Below, piece after piece: positions 1-7,278 of a DNA stretch of 64,000 nucleotides. Positions within the stretch are counted from its first letter, which is position 1. Each line of letters starts with the position of its first letter. The position numbers and the translations under genes are program-made. Below the pieces are notes generated by a model, which saw only the letters and a list, made by a program, of their open reading frames with translations, was not told the DNA's origin and searched no databases. This stretch comes from a virus: the IMG/VR virus record IMGVR_UViG_3300036790_000386, positions 1 to 64,000 of that record. One strand, 5' to 3'.

Positions 1-759
1 GGAGCCGATAAAAAGGAAACATTTGAGCGATTAATTAAAGAAGGCAAGCTTGGCTATTTTGCCCTCATCCGCAATCTGCGCAACATGAGCGAAGCACATT
101 GTGATTTTTCTTTGGTTCATGAAGCAATTCTCGCTCGTAAAAATGGAGCAGATAAGCTTCTACCATTTCGCTTCATCGCAGCTGCTCAACATGCACCTGA
201 ATTTGCTCTCGCTCTAAGCACTGCGATGCAAGAGTCAGTAGCTGAGTTGCCAACTTTTACAGGTAAAACAACAGTCCTAATTGATGTATCAGGTTCCATG
301 GATGGAAAGCTTTCAGCCAAGTCTGATATGACACGTCTATTAGCGGCAGCTGGTCTTGGTGTTCTTATTAAGTCTGATTTCAAGCGTGTTTTCACTTTTT
401 CGCAGGAACTTGTTGAAGTAGCTGCTTATGATGGTTTGGCTGGTGTTCGTGAAATTTCTGAATCTCAACGACACGGTGGCACAGCACTCTTTCAAGCTGT
501 CTCTCAACTCAACTCATCTATTGAATATGACCGCCTAATTATCATTACAGATGAACAAGCCACAATCAACCCATACCCAGGATTTCCGTGGCAAACAACG
601 CATAATAACAGGTTGCCCGATCCACACCCAAATTCCAAAGGCTACATGATCAACGTAGCTTCCGCTAAACATGGTGTTGGTTACAATAAATGGATTCATC
701 TTGATGGATTTTCTGAATCTGTTATTCGTTGGATTTATGAAACTGAAAACTTCGTCTAA
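1..759 (+). CDS. Ro60-like TROVE domain protein (5' end outside window)
   Basis: The frame is open from base 1, so the gene starts before the window. The first codons read as the end of the TROVE HEAT-repeat ring (KEGKLGYFALIRNLRNM), followed by a von Willebrand A domain. The metal-binding (MIDAS) signature DVSGSM lies near base 283, the GGT threonine near 475 and the ITDE aspartate near 549. Ro60 proteins bind misfolded RNAs and Y RNAs, and bacterial forms help RNA-degrading enzymes. A phage copy could act on host or phage RNA during infection, which is inference. The next gene starts about 50 bases on, on the same strand. Family call is strong; role is not shown. Confidence 0.88.
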   Translation, partial: GADKKETFERLIKEGKLGYFALIRNLRNMSEAHCDFSLVHEAILARKNGADKLLPFRFIAAAQHAPEFALALSTAMQESVAELPTFTGKTTVLIDVSGSMDGKLSAKSDMTRLLAAAGLGVLIKSDFKRVFTFSQELVEVAAYDGLAGVREISESQRHGGTALFQAVSQLNSSIEYDRLIIITDEQATINPYPGFPWQTTHNNRLPDPHPNSKGYMINVASAKHGVGYNKWIHLDGFSESVIRWIYETENFV

Positions 760-810
760 TTTTAGCTTAACCTTTAACAAAAGGTTTATTTAGAGTTGAG
801 AACCGATTAA

Positions 811-1239
811 ATGGTAAAGATTTCCATATTTGACATTACATTTAATGCTCCAGATAAAAAACTTGCTGGAGATATCATCAATGCTCAAGATGCTAAGGTT
901 CTCAATTTTATGTGGCGGAAAGGCGCAGCTAAAGCCTTAAAAGTCTATGCAGAAAATCACCCTTCCGCTACCGAAGTTGACTTTCAAATACAACTCCCTC
1001 ACATTCCTCTCAATTTCACCCTTTCTGACATCGAAATCGAAAACGAAGCCATTAACATCGCATACGAAACAATAGCAACAAGATTGCGCAATGATGGCCT
1101 GCCAGTCCCGCCGGGTATATTAACCCACGCAAGAGAACTGGCCTCAATATCCCTCCCCATCCAACAACAAGCTAAAAGAAAAGTTCTAGCACGTTATACT
1201 GTAGTCAATTCTATTCTACAGGTTTTAAACGGAGGCTGA
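811..1239 (+). CDS. Hypothetical protein, 142 aa
   Basis: I do not recognise this protein. It is soluble, with mixed alpha/beta composition, a helical C-terminal half and no cysteine motif, signal peptide or membrane segment. It begins with a clear ATG and ends 4 bases before the next ATG, so it is probably co-translated with it. Its place between the TROVE gene and a run of small proteins suggests an early accessory role; no function can be assigned. Confidence 0.75.
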   Translation: MVKISIFDITFNAPDKKLAGDIINAQDAKVLNFMWRKGAAKALKVYAENHPSATEVDFQIQLPHIPLNFTLSDIEIENEAINIAYETIATRLRNDGLPVPPGILTHARELASISLPIQQQAKRKVLARYTVVNSILQVLNGG

Positions 1240-1243
1240 AGTC

Positions 1244-1528
1244 ATGAGCTTACTTCTTCAACAAGCAACTGCAATTCTAGAAGCGGCTTGTGACGCCAAA
1301 ATTGGCATGATTGTTAAATTCGATTTTACAGATTCACCAAAACTTTCTCTCTATCAAGTCACCAGATATCTTTATAAAGTAAGAAAAGAATTAAACCTGC
1401 CATTTATCATGATGAGAGCCTCGCCAGATAATCCTGACACTGAAATGTGGCTTTTCAAAACAAAAGAAGAACACGAGGCGCCAAAAAAGACACCAACAAA
1501 AGAATTAAATATAAACGATATAGAATAA
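1244..1528 (+). CDS. Hypothetical protein, 94 aa, with shared acidic C-terminal peptide
   Basis: Not recognised. The protein has a small alpha/beta body followed by a charged linker rich in E, K, P and T, and ends in KELNINDIE. That ending resembles the C-termini of five other early proteins here (pattern hydrophobic-x-L/I-x-D-hydrophobic). An ATG preceded by GGAGGC gives a good ribosome binding site. Such a flexible tail looks like a docking peptide for a common partner; this is inference from the pattern only. Confidence 0.75.
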   Translation: MSLLLQQATAILEAACDAKIGMIVKFDFTDSPKLSLYQVTRYLYKVRKELNLPFIMMRASPDNPDTEMWLFKTKEEHEAPKKTPTKELNINDIE

Positions 1529-1541
1529 AAGGTAATTAAAA

Positions 1542-1739
1542 ATGCCTAAAATTAGTGATGAACCATTACTTCGTATGCAAGTCCGTATTTTCAAGCGAGA
1601 TAAAAATCGTTTAGATAATCTTTTCAAAGATAATATTGGCTTAAACGAAGGTATTAGAAAAATCATTCGACTCTTTCTTAATCAAAGTGAAGAAAAAATT
1701 AGACAAATCATCGATAGCATTGATTTAGAGGATCTTTAG
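1542..1739 (+). CDS. Ribbon-helix-helix-like DNA-binding protein, 65 aa
   Basis: Residues about 9-16 (LRMQVRIF) form a basic beta-strand, followed by two helices (KNRLDNLFKDN and LNEGIRKIIRLFLNQ) joined by a glycine turn. This is the layout of Arc/MetJ-type repressors, which bind DNA as dimers. A C-terminal helix leads into the ending SIDLEDL, which matches the short C-terminal motif of other early proteins. It may regulate early genes. The fold is inferred from the pattern. Confidence 0.6.
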   Translation: MPKISDEPLLRMQVRIFKRDKNRLDNLFKDNIGLNEGIRKIIRLFLNQSEEKIRQIIDSIDLEDL

Positions 1740-1796
1740 ATGCTTGGATTTTGGATTTTTGTGTGCGTATGCATATTTTATTTTAAGCTGAAATAA
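1740..1796 (+). CDS. Possible 18-aa hydrophobic micropeptide
   Basis: The ATG directly follows the TAG stop of the preceding gene, so re-initiation is plausible. The peptide is almost entirely hydrophobic and aromatic with a KLK end, like a single short membrane segment. No independent ribosome binding site is seen, and the length gives weak coding evidence. Confidence 0.2.
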   Translation: MLGFWIFVCVCIFYFKLK

Positions 1797-1814
1797 TTTC
1801 AGGAGCTTTTAATT

Positions 1815-2156
1815 ATGTCGGATGAAGAAATTAGATCAGAACTAAGTTTAGTTGATGATCAAATATCGGTTGATAATTCACCTCTGCTCCAAGCTGACCC
1901 AAAAGCGCTCGATGAACTATTTTCGCGCATAGATAAAAGCCTTAAATTAGATCAAATCCCAGACTCTGATACCATTGATCAAGTAGTCATGGTTCTACGC
2001 CGCCAGCGAGCTAAATTTATCTCTGAAGAAGCCATTAAAGTTCCCGGCACTAGAGGTAGGGGCAATAGCACAAAAGTCGGTGAAGCAGCAACTAAAGTCA
2101 GAAGCAATAAAACCGTTAAAAGCGTTAAAGAAGCTCTTTCATTGGATGATCTATAA
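1815..2156 (+). CDS. Hypothetical protein, 113 aa, ends in SLDDL
   Basis: Not recognised. The N-terminal half is acidic with amphipathic helices; the middle is basic and glycine-rich (GTRGRGNSTK), probably disordered; the C-terminus is KEALSLDDL, one of the recurrent tails in the early region. A good AGGAG site precedes the ATG. Its last base is shared with the ATG of the next gene (TAATG), indicating coupled translation. The tail and basic linker suggest a protein that docks onto a nucleic-acid complex, but this is inference. Confidence 0.75.
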   Translation: MSDEEIRSELSLVDDQISVDNSPLLQADPKALDELFSRIDKSLKLDQIPDSDTIDQVVMVLRRQRAKFISEEAIKVPGTRGRGNSTKVGEAATKVRSNKTVKSVKEALSLDDL

Positions 2157-2419
2157 TGACCGAATATAAACCAGTCGCTGAAGATTTCAGTTCTATCGCC
2201 AAGGCTCTTAAAGAAATTGAAGCTGAGAAGACAAAACAATTCAGTCAAACAGAAACAGAAACACAAACCAGCCTATGCTTTGTATGCAACGGAACTAAAT
2301 TCATAAATAGAGGCTACCCTCCAACGCCTTGTGAAGCTTGTACAGGCAAAGAAAAAGAAGAAAAATGGGACAATTGCTATGATGGCATTTGTTTCAAAAC
2401 TACCACTCACGTTCCGTAG
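2156..2419 (+). CDS. Small zinc-finger protein, paralogue of the protein at 15990
   Basis: The N-terminal segment (EDFSSIAKALKEIEAEK) is followed by two Cys-x2-Cys knuckles (CFVC and CEAC) that probably bind one zinc ion. The protein encoded at 15990-16193 has the same layout: EDF-x2-IAK-x-LK, then paired CxxC. The two are paralogues. The zinc fold suggests a nucleic-acid or protein-binding adaptor of unknown target. Start overlaps the previous stop. Confidence 0.7.
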   Translation: MTEYKPVAEDFSSIAKALKEIEAEKTKQFSQTETETQTSLCFVCNGTKFINRGYPPTPCEACTGKEKEEKWDNCYDGICFKTTTHVP

Positions 2420-2449
2420 CTTTAGAGTTAAACACCCATAGAGGTCAAT

Positions 2450-2698
2450 ATGACCAAGTTTATTTTGCAAGTTGGCGAACCTCCAACCAGCCCAGAATCT
2501 AGAGGCAAAGAATCCAAAGTAGGATATGTCGATCTTTATTCTGGTGACTGTTTGCGCATTAACAACGAAGTTCTATTTGTTCAAAATATTGGTTATGATC
2601 CAGCAATTGGAAAAGTAACTCTAACAGTTGAACGTAAACCAGTTGCAACTTTAAAACAATTCTGGACCAGTTTATTTAAGGTAAAAAATGAAACTTAA
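2450..2698 (+). CDS. Hypothetical protein, 82 aa
   Basis: Not recognised. The sequence alternates short predicted beta-strands (VGYVDLYSGDCLRI, EVLFVQNIGYD, KVTLTVERKP), compatible with a small beta-barrel. No catalytic motif, signal or membrane segment. A GAGG site precedes the ATG and the 3' end overlaps the next gene by 11 bases. Confidence 0.65.
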   Translation: MTKFILQVGEPPTSPESRGKESKVGYVDLYSGDCLRINNEVLFVQNIGYDPAIGKVTLTVERKPVATLKQFWTSLFKVKNET

Positions 2699-2930
2699 AT
2701 ATTTACCAAGAACACTTGAAACTAAATTGAGTTATTTAGTAGAAGAGTGTGGTGAAGTTCTTGCTGCTGTCGGAAAAACTCAGCGTTGGACTTTATTCAG
2801 CGTAAACCCAGAGCCAGGAGCTAGCAAAGAAACTAATGCTGATTGGATTCTCAGGGAACTTGATGATTTAGAGTTAGCTATATCATTAGCTCGCTCTGCT
2901 ATAAATGAAGCAAAAAATGACAAGCGCTGA
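2688..2930 (+). CDS. MazG-like nucleotide pyrophosphohydrolase, 80 aa
   Basis: An all-alpha MazG-like enzyme: residues about 17-24 give EECGEVLA, matching the E-E-x-x-E metal-binding helix, and ELDDLELAI later supplies the second acidic motif. Such enzymes convert (d)NTPs to (d)NMPs plus pyrophosphate and often clean or bias the nucleotide pool during phage infection. It is shorter than canonical MazG and lacks a tandem second domain. A second MazG-like gene lies at 4971 and a dATP/dGTP diphosphohydrolase-like gene at 39038. Confidence 0.65.
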   Translation: MKLKYLPRTLETKLSYLVEECGEVLAAVGKTQRWTLFSVNPEPGASKETNADWILRELDDLELAISLARSAINEAKNDKR

Positions 2931-3867
2931 AATAACCCTTAACAACAAAGCCTTCTCAAAAACTTTACCTTTTTTACAGGTTGCTTGGGACAGTAGTTCT
3001 TTAGGTGCTCTGAAAACTTGCGCTCGCTACTACTTCTATAACATCATACACGGCTACCAGCGCAAAGCTGAAAATGTTCATTTAATTTTCGGTTCTCTGC
3101 TTCACACCGCTCTAGAACAATACGAACATCAAAAATCTGCCGGCCAACTTCATAATGAAGCAGTCAAACATACTGTCCGCCTGATGTTTGAGATGACTTT
3201 TGATAAAACAATTAAACGTCCATGGTTTTCTGATGAACCAACAAAGAATCGCGAAACTTTAATTCGCACTGTTGTTTGGTATCTCGATAAATTTGAACGT
3301 GATCCGATGAAAACGGTGCAGCTTGCCAACGGCAAAGCCGCTGTTGAACTCAGTTTTAGACACGAAATAGATTTAAGCTCCGAAATCACAGGCGAAAATT
3401 ACATGCTTTGTGGTCACTTAGATCGTGTTGTGGAATGGCAAGACGCAATCTTCGGATGCGATCACAAAACAACTAAATCTGGGATTTACCAAGATTTTTT
3501 TGAAAAATTTTCTCCCGATAACCAGATGACTTTATATATATTTTCTGGACAAGTTGTGCTTGAATTACCAATCAAAGGTATGGTTATTGATGGTATTCAA
3601 GTAGGAGCAACATTCGCCCGCTTCCAGCGAGGGGTCACAACAAGAACAAAGTCTCAGCTAGAAGAATGGTATAAAGATCTTGGATTTTGGCTTCGACAAG
3701 CTGAAGTATTTGCCGAAGAAGAACATTACCCTATGAATGAAAAATCTTGCAGCAATTTCGGCGGATGTCCCTTTAGAGAAGTTTGCAGTGTTTCACCGGA
3801 ATCAAGGCAATCTCTACTGGATCATCTTTACACCAAACGCATTTGGGACCCCCTAACCCCACGCTAA
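2905..3867 (+). CDS. PD-(D/E)XK nuclease, Cas4/RecB-like
   Basis: The order of motifs fits the RecB/Cas4 nuclease family: an N-terminal cysteine (LKTCARYY, residue ~38), the helix GSLLHTALEQYE, the metal-binding aspartate in GHLDRVVEW, the catalytic core CDHKTTK, a glutamine in DNQMTLY, and a C-terminal triple cysteine cluster SCSNFGGCPFREVC. The four cysteines probably hold an iron-sulfur cluster. Such nucleases act as 5'-3' exonucleases in phage recombination. The RecA-like ATPase at 5515 is a plausible partner. The start is uncertain: ATG at 2905 or 2917, neither with a strong binding site. Confidence 0.85.
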   Translation: MKQKMTSAEITLNNKAFSKTLPFLQVAWDSSSLGALKTCARYYFYNIIHGYQRKAENVHLIFGSLLHTALEQYEHQKSAGQLHNEAVKHTVRLMFEMTFDKTIKRPWFSDEPTKNRETLIRTVVWYLDKFERDPMKTVQLANGKAAVELSFRHEIDLSSEITGENYMLCGHLDRVVEWQDAIFGCDHKTTKSGIYQDFFEKFSPDNQMTLYIFSGQVVLELPIKGMVIDGIQVGATFARFQRGVTTRTKSQLEEWYKDLGFWLRQAEVFAEEEHYPMNEKSCSNFGGCPFREVCSVSPESRQSLLDHLYTKRIWDPLTPR

Positions 3868-3905
3868 AAATAAATAAAATTTTTATTGTTTAAGGATAAC
3901 TAAAA

Positions 3906-4199
3906 TTGCCCTATATCAAACAAGAAAAGCGTAATCAAATTGACGATGATTTGGAGTCTCTAATAGAAACTATCCGTACTAATTCAACCAACACAGATGT
4001 AGCAGGAAATCTAAATTACACAATCACAAAACTTCTACTGAAAACCTACAGCATTCCAGAAAACCAAAACTACAGAATTTACAATGAAATGGTCGGTATT
4101 CTAGAATGCATTAAACTCGAACTTTATTCGATGTTTGTTTCACCCTACGAAGACAAGAAGATCAAAGAAAATGGACCAGTTATCCCAACTACAGAATGA
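3906..4199 (+). CDS. DUF6899 family protein (TTG start)
   Basis: The sequence closely follows a common small phage family: MPYI at the N-terminus, LNYTITKLLLKTY in the middle, and GILECIKLELY followed by PYEDKKIKENG at the C-terminus. Family function is unknown. No ATG fits; a TTG at 3906 sits 8 bases after AAGGAT, and the following residues match the family N-terminus, so TTG is chosen. The 3' end overlaps the next gene by 29 bases. Confidence 0.8.
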   Translation: MPYIKQEKRNQIDDDLESLIETIRTNSTNTDVAGNLNYTITKLLLKTYSIPENQNYRIYNEMVGILECIKLELYSMFVSPYEDKKIKENGPVIPTTE

Positions 4200-4395
4200 A
4201 AAAATCAGAGTTGTAGCAACCTACCAAGAGCAATCCACTTTCAATACAGACCTCACGTGGAACTATAGATTGCTTTCAGATGGTGTCTGTGAAGTTTGGT
4301 CACAGGCATGCAGAAGGTGGTTCCATTATAATTTCACGCGCGCGTTGCGCGCCTCGCCGCCTTCGGCGGCTCGCACAAACACAAAGAAAAAATAA
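4171..4395 (+). CDS. Hypothetical protein whose C-terminus is made by repeat element A
   Basis: Residues 1 to about 54 form a small beta-rich domain (RVVATYQ, YRLLSDGVCEVW, RRWFHYNF) of unknown function. The last ~20 residues (TRALRASPPSAARTNTKKK) are encoded entirely by the double-hairpin element A, and the stop codon lies in its tail. The ancestral protein probably ended near base 4335, so the element supplied a new basic C-terminus. ATG 4171 is chosen over 4135 because the upstream part only overlaps the preceding gene. Confidence 0.6.
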   Translation: MDQLSQLQNEKIRVVATYQEQSTFNTDLTWNYRLLSDGVCEVWSQACRRWFHYNFTRALRASPPSAARTNTKKK

Positions 4396-4416
4396 AACTT
4401 TATTACACCAGGCCCC
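4338..4416 (+). repeat. Double-hairpin element, copy A
   Basis: Hairpin 1 pairs 4338-4343 with 4347-4352 (GCGCGC, loop GTT). After the spacer CTC, hairpin 2 pairs 4356-4361 (GCCGCC) with 4365-4370 (GGCGGC), loop TTC. The conserved tail begins TCGCACAAACACAAAG and ends TTACACCAGGCCCC at 4416. It overlaps the 3' end of one gene and its tail ends 3 bases before the ATG of the next. The left flank TATAATTTCA is shared with copy E. Confidence 0.9.
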
Positions 4417-4419
4417 AAC

Positions 4420-4614
4420 ATGTCAAATAAGCGAAGGTTAGCTTTAAATAACGGCGATCGTGTCAAACACACAAAAACTAAAGCTGTCGGCACTTACACT
4501 GGAATGAAATCTTTTGTCATCGGTGAAAAGCGCAGCAATCGTTGGTGGATAGTGTGGGACGGTGAAGTTCAACTAAGGTCTCATACTCAAGATGAACTCG
4601 AACGAATCAAGTGA
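4420..4614 (+). CDS. Hypothetical basic protein, 64 aa
   Basis: A small basic protein with alternating strands (GDRVKHTKTKAVGTYTG, RWWIVWDGEV), resembling a KOW/SH3-like barrel of the kind found in small nucleic-acid-binding phage proteins. This is a fold guess, not a family match. It starts directly after element A and is the first gene of the cassette bracketed by elements A and B. Its stop overlaps the GTG of the next gene. Confidence 0.65.
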   Translation: MSNKRRLALNNGDRVKHTKTKAVGTYTGMKSFVIGEKRSNRWWIVWDGEVQLRSHTQDELERIK

Positions 4615-4787
4615 GACGCATTGCTGAATTTGAGTGTTTAAATTGTCACTATAAATGGCAACAACCAGCCGGCCCAACACAATGTGCAAGGTGCGGTCAT
4701 CTCTATATTAAATGGATAAATTACAATGAAGCAAAGCCAGAATTACCTAAAGGAAGCCTTTCAAGCTTTGTTAGCTGGCGACACTGA
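4611..4787 (+). CDS. Small zinc-ribbon protein, 58 aa (GTG start)
   Basis: A GTG overlapping the preceding TGA opens a 58-codon frame. It contains FECLNCHYKW, then GPTQCARCGHLYIKW: two Cys-x2-Cys knuckles about 15 residues apart with the conserved GPTQC-x2-CGH-x-Y-x-KW core of a zinc-ribbon family common in phages and sometimes misnamed HypA-like. That match is strong evidence the frame is real despite its size. Function unknown; probably zinc-dependent nucleic-acid binding. It overlaps the next gene by 62 bases. Confidence 0.75.
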   Translation: MRRIAEFECLNCHYKWQQPAGPTQCARCGHLYIKWINYNEAKPELPKGSLSSFVSWRH

Positions 4788-4938
4788 TAAGAGAGATGAT
4801 CTGTGCGCGAAATCAAAACTTGCACAAGAAGCGGAACTAAAGGCAGAGGCAATAGCTATAATTTTATCTATAGATTTTTATGTTTACGCAGATGGCACTG
4901 CAATCATAACAAAAGAAATGTATGCCGCGGCTCATTAG
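4726..4938 (+). CDS. Hypothetical helical protein, 70 aa
   Basis: Mostly helical and alanine-, lysine- and glutamate-rich (YLKEAFQALLAGD, KSKLAQEAELKAEAIAIIL), ending in a short strand region. Not recognised. The first 62 bases overlap the zinc-ribbon gene in another frame, and no strong ribosome site precedes the ATG, so the start or the gene itself could be wrong. Confidence 0.45.
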   Translation: MKQSQNYLKEAFQALLAGDTDKRDDLCAKSKLAQEAELKAEAIAIILSIDFYVYADGTAIITKEMYAAAH

Positions 4939-4970
4939 GCAGAGAATTAAAAAATTAAAGGAAACTAATA

Positions 4971-5402
4971 ATGTCTGATAAAGAAATACCTATCAAACAA
5001 TACCAGGCCGAAGCTGAAGCAACAAAATCCAACATGTTTATTGTCCCCGGCCATGATAATGTATTGTATAGCCTTCCGATTGATGTTCTCCACGCAGCTT
5101 TTGGCCTGTCCACAGAAGCAAATGAAGTTCTTGATATAGCCAAGAAAGCTATGTTTTATGGTAAAGTTATCGATTGGGTCCACATGGATGAAGAAGTTGG
5201 TGATATACTTTGGTATGTTGCTATCTACTGCAATTCTAGGGGTAAAACTTTCGAGGAACTTTGCAAGACAAATAACACCAAACTGAAGACTCGTTTTCCA
5301 GACAAGTTTACACAGTTTCACGCAATTAATCGTCAGTTAGATATTGAGCGAGAGGTTCTTGAAGAATTAAGTGCCACTGCTGAAGATGTTAAGGGCCAAT
5401 GA
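4971..5402 (+). CDS. MazG-like nucleoside triphosphate pyrophosphohydrolase
   Basis: The central helices carry the MazG metal-binding residues: HAAFGLSTEANEVLDI (E-x2-E) around residue 45 and DEEVGDILWYVA (E-x2-D) around residue 75. A conserved KLKTRFPDKF and a final INRQLDIEREVLEEL helix follow, typical of a phage/bacterial MazG-like family. It hydrolyses NTPs or dNTPs to monophosphates; in infection it may limit starvation signalling or shape the dNTP pool. It is the last gene in the cassette between elements A and B, and has an AAGGAAACT binding site. Confidence 0.8.
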   Translation: MSDKEIPIKQYQAEAEATKSNMFIVPGHDNVLYSLPIDVLHAAFGLSTEANEVLDIAKKAMFYGKVIDWVHMDEEVGDILWYVAIYCNSRGKTFEELCKTNNTKLKTRFPDKFTQFHAINRQLDIEREVLEELSATAEDVKGQ

Positions 5403-5415
5403 AGATAGATCGTTA

Positions 5416-5492
5416 GGGCCTGGTGTAATAAATCTTAATTCTTCTTTGTGTTTGTGCGAGCCGCCGAAGGCGGCGAGGCGCGCAACGCGCGC
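5416..5492 (-). repeat. Double-hairpin element, copy B (inverted)
   Basis: Reverse complement of A. On the plus strand the tail end AGGGCCTGGTGTAATAAA comes first, then hairpin 2 (5460-5465 with 5469-5474), spacer GAG, and hairpin 1 (5478-5483 with 5487-5492). It lies 13 bases after the MazG-like stop and 22 bases before the ATG of the RecA-like ATPase, so it forms that gene's leader. The outer flank (AGTTTCCC when read in element orientation) is shared with copy F. Confidence 0.9.
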
Positions 5493-5514
5493 GGGAAACT
5501 AAAAGGTAAATCAA

Positions 5515-6507
5515 ATGGCCGATGATATTAAACCAGAAGATACTATTCCATCATTAGGCTTTTTGGACGAGATTGAAACATCGCCAGTTAAAGCATTGTT
5601 GTTGGGTGATAGTGGACTTGGTAAAACTGGCGCAATGGCTTCGTTAGTTTGTGCTGGTTATAAGCTCTATATCTTGGACTTTGATATGGGCACGCCGATT
5701 TTAAGAAATGCTCTTGGCAGTTCGCGCTCTCCTTATGCTCAGTATTGCAAAGCTAAAAATATCAATGTTAATGATCATGTGTTTTCGTTACAATTGACTG
5801 AAAAGATGAAAGTGATGGGTGGTAAGCCAACACCTGTTTCTGCTCAAGTCTGGACAAAAGCTGGAAATGCTCTTGAAAATTTTAAAGTAGGTGATCGTAA
5901 ACTTGGCAATATTGGAGAATGGGGACAAGACGTAATTCTTGTTATCGATTCTTTTACCACATTGGGTTTTGCTGCTCTTTGGAATGTACAAGCGATGAAC
6001 AATCGTCTTGGTGCTGATTTCAGTGGCTATGATTGGCAACGTGATGTTGGACAAGCTCAGAATATGATGGAACGCTTGTTGCAGCTTCTTTATTCAAAAG
6101 CAGTTGGGTGCAATGTACTTGTTATTAGTCATATCACTTTTGTTGATGATTCTAAAGGCGTCGCTACTGCTCCTTCTCGTGACCCAGACGCCCCGAATAT
6201 TCAAGTTCGTGGCTATCCTTCTGCTATTGGTCGCTCCCTTAGCCAACGTGTTGGACGCTATTTCAATGATAGTTTCCAATTAGAGATGGTAGGTCATGGT
6301 CCAACAGCAAGAAGGTATATCTATACGCTTCCTCCATCAAATGTTTTGGTTAAATCTTCTGCTCCATTTACGTTGAAGCCGAAGTACACAATTGAAACTG
6401 GTTTAGCTGAAATTTTCGCAGGATTGAGAGGTCAGCCTGAACCAGAGGATTTAATTAGAACTTCTGAGCGTGAAGTGTGGTACAAAGCCACCCGACAGAA
6501 GGACTAA
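5515..6507 (+). CDS. RecA-like P-loop ATPase (Sak4/AAA type)
   Basis: Residues about 29-38 give the Walker A motif LLGDSGLGKTG, and VILVIDSFT near residue 141 gives Walker B; NVLVISHITF follows, typical of RecA-fold ATPases with a sensor histidine. These phage proteins work in recombination and replication, often with a single-strand binding protein; the OB-like gene at 6638 and the nuclease at 2905 fit that set. Length is within the usual range. The leader contains element B and an AAAAGG binding site. Confidence 0.8.
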   Translation: MADDIKPEDTIPSLGFLDEIETSPVKALLLGDSGLGKTGAMASLVCAGYKLYILDFDMGTPILRNALGSSRSPYAQYCKAKNINVNDHVFSLQLTEKMKVMGGKPTPVSAQVWTKAGNALENFKVGDRKLGNIGEWGQDVILVIDSFTTLGFAALWNVQAMNNRLGADFSGYDWQRDVGQAQNMMERLLQLLYSKAVGCNVLVISHITFVDDSKGVATAPSRDPDAPNIQVRGYPSAIGRSLSQRVGRYFNDSFQLEMVGHGPTARRYIYTLPPSNVLVKSSAPFTLKPKYTIETGLAEIFAGLRGQPEPEDLIRTSEREVWYKATRQKD

Positions 6508-6511
6508 CGAT

Positions 6512-6535
6512 ATCAAACTTCTATGAGAGTTTGAT
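6512..6535 (+). terminator. AT-rich hairpin after the ATPase gene
   Basis: ATCAAACT (6512-6519) pairs with AGTTTGAT (6528-6535) across an 8-base loop, followed by TTTTAAG. It starts 5 bases after the stop codon. The stem is AT-rich and the T-run short, so it may be a weak terminator or an mRNA 3' stabiliser. Confidence 0.35.
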
Positions 6536-6552
6536 TTTAAGCAACTTTAATC

Positions 6553-6570
6553 CAGGAGATAAAAATGTAA
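6553..6570 (+). other. Start-stop element: strong ribosome site with ATG-TAA
   Basis: AGGAG at 6554-6558 is ideally spaced from ATG 6565-6567, which is followed at once by TAA 6568-6570. No protein can be made. The next real ATG (6638) has only a weak site, so this could be a translational decoy or regulator, or the remains of a deleted gene start. Confidence 0.4.
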
Positions 6571-6637
6571 ACGAACCGGCTACGCAAATAATTTAATTTC
6601 TTTTTAAGCCTTTTTAATCAAGTGAGCAAATTAAATC

Positions 6638-7072
6638 ATGCCACCAGTAAATGTTTCTGATCTTCTTCGTCAACCAACCGACAAAGCTGAACGTCCTGCA
6701 CTTCTCCCAGATGGTCATTTTACAGGCACAATTCTGCGTCATGAATTTGACAAGAGCCGTCAGAAGAAGACTCCACTGGTTCGTTTCTTTTTGAATCCAA
6801 CTGGTGTTTCGACTGATCTGACTGAAGAGGATATCGAGGGAATCAACCTTAAGACTCTTGAACTTCGGCTTGAATTTTATTTGACACCGAAGTCCATGTA
6901 TCGTTTGGCTGATTTTTTGGATGGTGTTCTTGGCGAAGGGAGCGGTGAAGGCTATGATGAGCGGCTTCCTGAGACTAACGGTGCTAATGTCATTTTTGGC
7001 GTGCGTCAGCGTCTTAATGACGAAGGTAAGCCTATCGGCAACGAAGTTACAACCGTTGTTGGTGAAAATTAA
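6638..7072 (+). CDS. Putative single-stranded DNA-binding protein (OB-like)
   Basis: The region PDGHFTGTILRHEFDKSRQK-then-PLVRFFLNP looks like the first strands of an OB-fold binding protein of the DUF669 kind, followed by LELRLEFYLTPKSMYRLADFLDG. Placement directly after the RecA-like ATPase, with a terminator behind it, fits an SSB or recombination mediator. There is no acidic SSB tail. This is a position-supported guess; it could also be an unrelated replication accessory protein. Confidence 0.45.
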   Translation: MPPVNVSDLLRQPTDKAERPALLPDGHFTGTILRHEFDKSRQKKTPLVRFFLNPTGVSTDLTEEDIEGINLKTLELRLEFYLTPKSMYRLADFLDGVLGEGSGEGYDERLPETNGANVIFGVRQRLNDEGKPIGNEVTTVVGEN

Positions 7073-7084
7073 CTGACTAAACTG

Positions 7085-7115
7085 GAGGGGGAGATTAAAC
7101 TCTCTCCCTCTTTTT
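7085..7115 (+). terminator. Rho-independent terminator
   Basis: GAGGGGGAGA (7085-7094) pairs with TCTCTCCCTC (7101-7110) with one G-T wobble and a 6-base loop, followed directly by TTTTT. It lies 13 bases after the putative SSB stop and ends the first early transcription block. The 160 bases behind it, up to the next gene, are AT-rich and show short palindromes but no gene. Confidence 0.85.
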
Positions 7116-7278
7116 AGCTTTAGATAGTTTACTAGAATATTTTGAATAGAAGTTTCATTAATTCAAAGAAAAATTACAATTGGATTTTATGGAAATGGAA
7201 AGAAAGCTATTTTAGCTTACAATGAGTTAGCTTAGTGGCTTTTTGGGAATAAAGTACCATATAATAAGGTAGCTTTCA

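Noticed and set aside
4965-5321. Long minus-strand frame opposite the MazG-like gene
   Set aside because: A shadow: the plus strand carries clear MazG motifs over the same bases.
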